In this document: positions 5,881-6,796 of the stretch, one piece after another
Position numbering within the stretch: the first letter of the stretch is position 1
Layout of the letters: each line of letters begins with the position of its first letter
From: JBJXFY01 sp046155815
GTDB taxonomy: Bacteria; Verrucomicrobiota; Verrucomicrobiia; Limisphaerales; CAIMTB01
Reading direction: 5' to 3'
Assembly (NCBI GenBank): GCA_046155815.1
Contig: JBJXFY010000014.1
Coordinates: 1 to 6,796, forward strand
Length of the DNA: 6,796 nucleotides
The notes under the pieces: model-generated
Seen by the model: the letters and a program-made list of their open reading frames with translations, nothing else
The model's database searches: none
Told to the model about the DNA's origin: nothing
Program-made: the position numbers and the translations under genes

Positions 5881-6796
<916 letters not shown>

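Overview
The window is strongly G+C-rich and densely coded. It suggests a bacterium of the Verrucomicrobia or a nearby PVC-type lineage. This is an inference from protein style: exported proteins opening with an FTYQGRL-DGG-PA-G module, the linker WSRTGNAGT, a tail ending in FFRLRKP, weak or absent Shine-Dalgarno sequences, and high G+C. No marker gene here fixes the taxonomy.

Layout. Positions 1-1325 (+) hold the 3' part of a DegP/HtrA-family periplasmic serine protease; its signal peptide and first strands lie upstream of the window. Positions 1326-1427 separate two convergent genes and contain two inverted repeats that may act as terminators. Positions 5756-1428 (-) hold a compact three-gene cluster read right to left: a collagen-like/beta-roll fibre with a peptidase S74 self-cleaving chaperone domain (5756-3855), a second collagen-like fibre with a different C-terminal domain (3817-1871), and a small exported protein (1874-1428) joined to it by an ATGA overlap. 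A short divergent intergenic region (5757-5880) separates this cluster from argG (5881 to the window end, +), cut off at the right edge.

How the genes fit together. The two fibre genes share an N-terminal exported module of about 100 residues, a Gly-X-Y collagen segment and a post-collagen linker. They then diverge into different shaft and tip domains. Their architecture resembles trimeric phage tail fibres and trimeric adhesins, but each carries a Sec signal peptide and no virion genes are present. The simplest reading is a cellular, secreted, trimeric fibre system of unknown function. The flanking protease and argG look like ordinary chromosomal genes and need not be related to it, although an HtrA protease would act in the compartment the fibres pass through.
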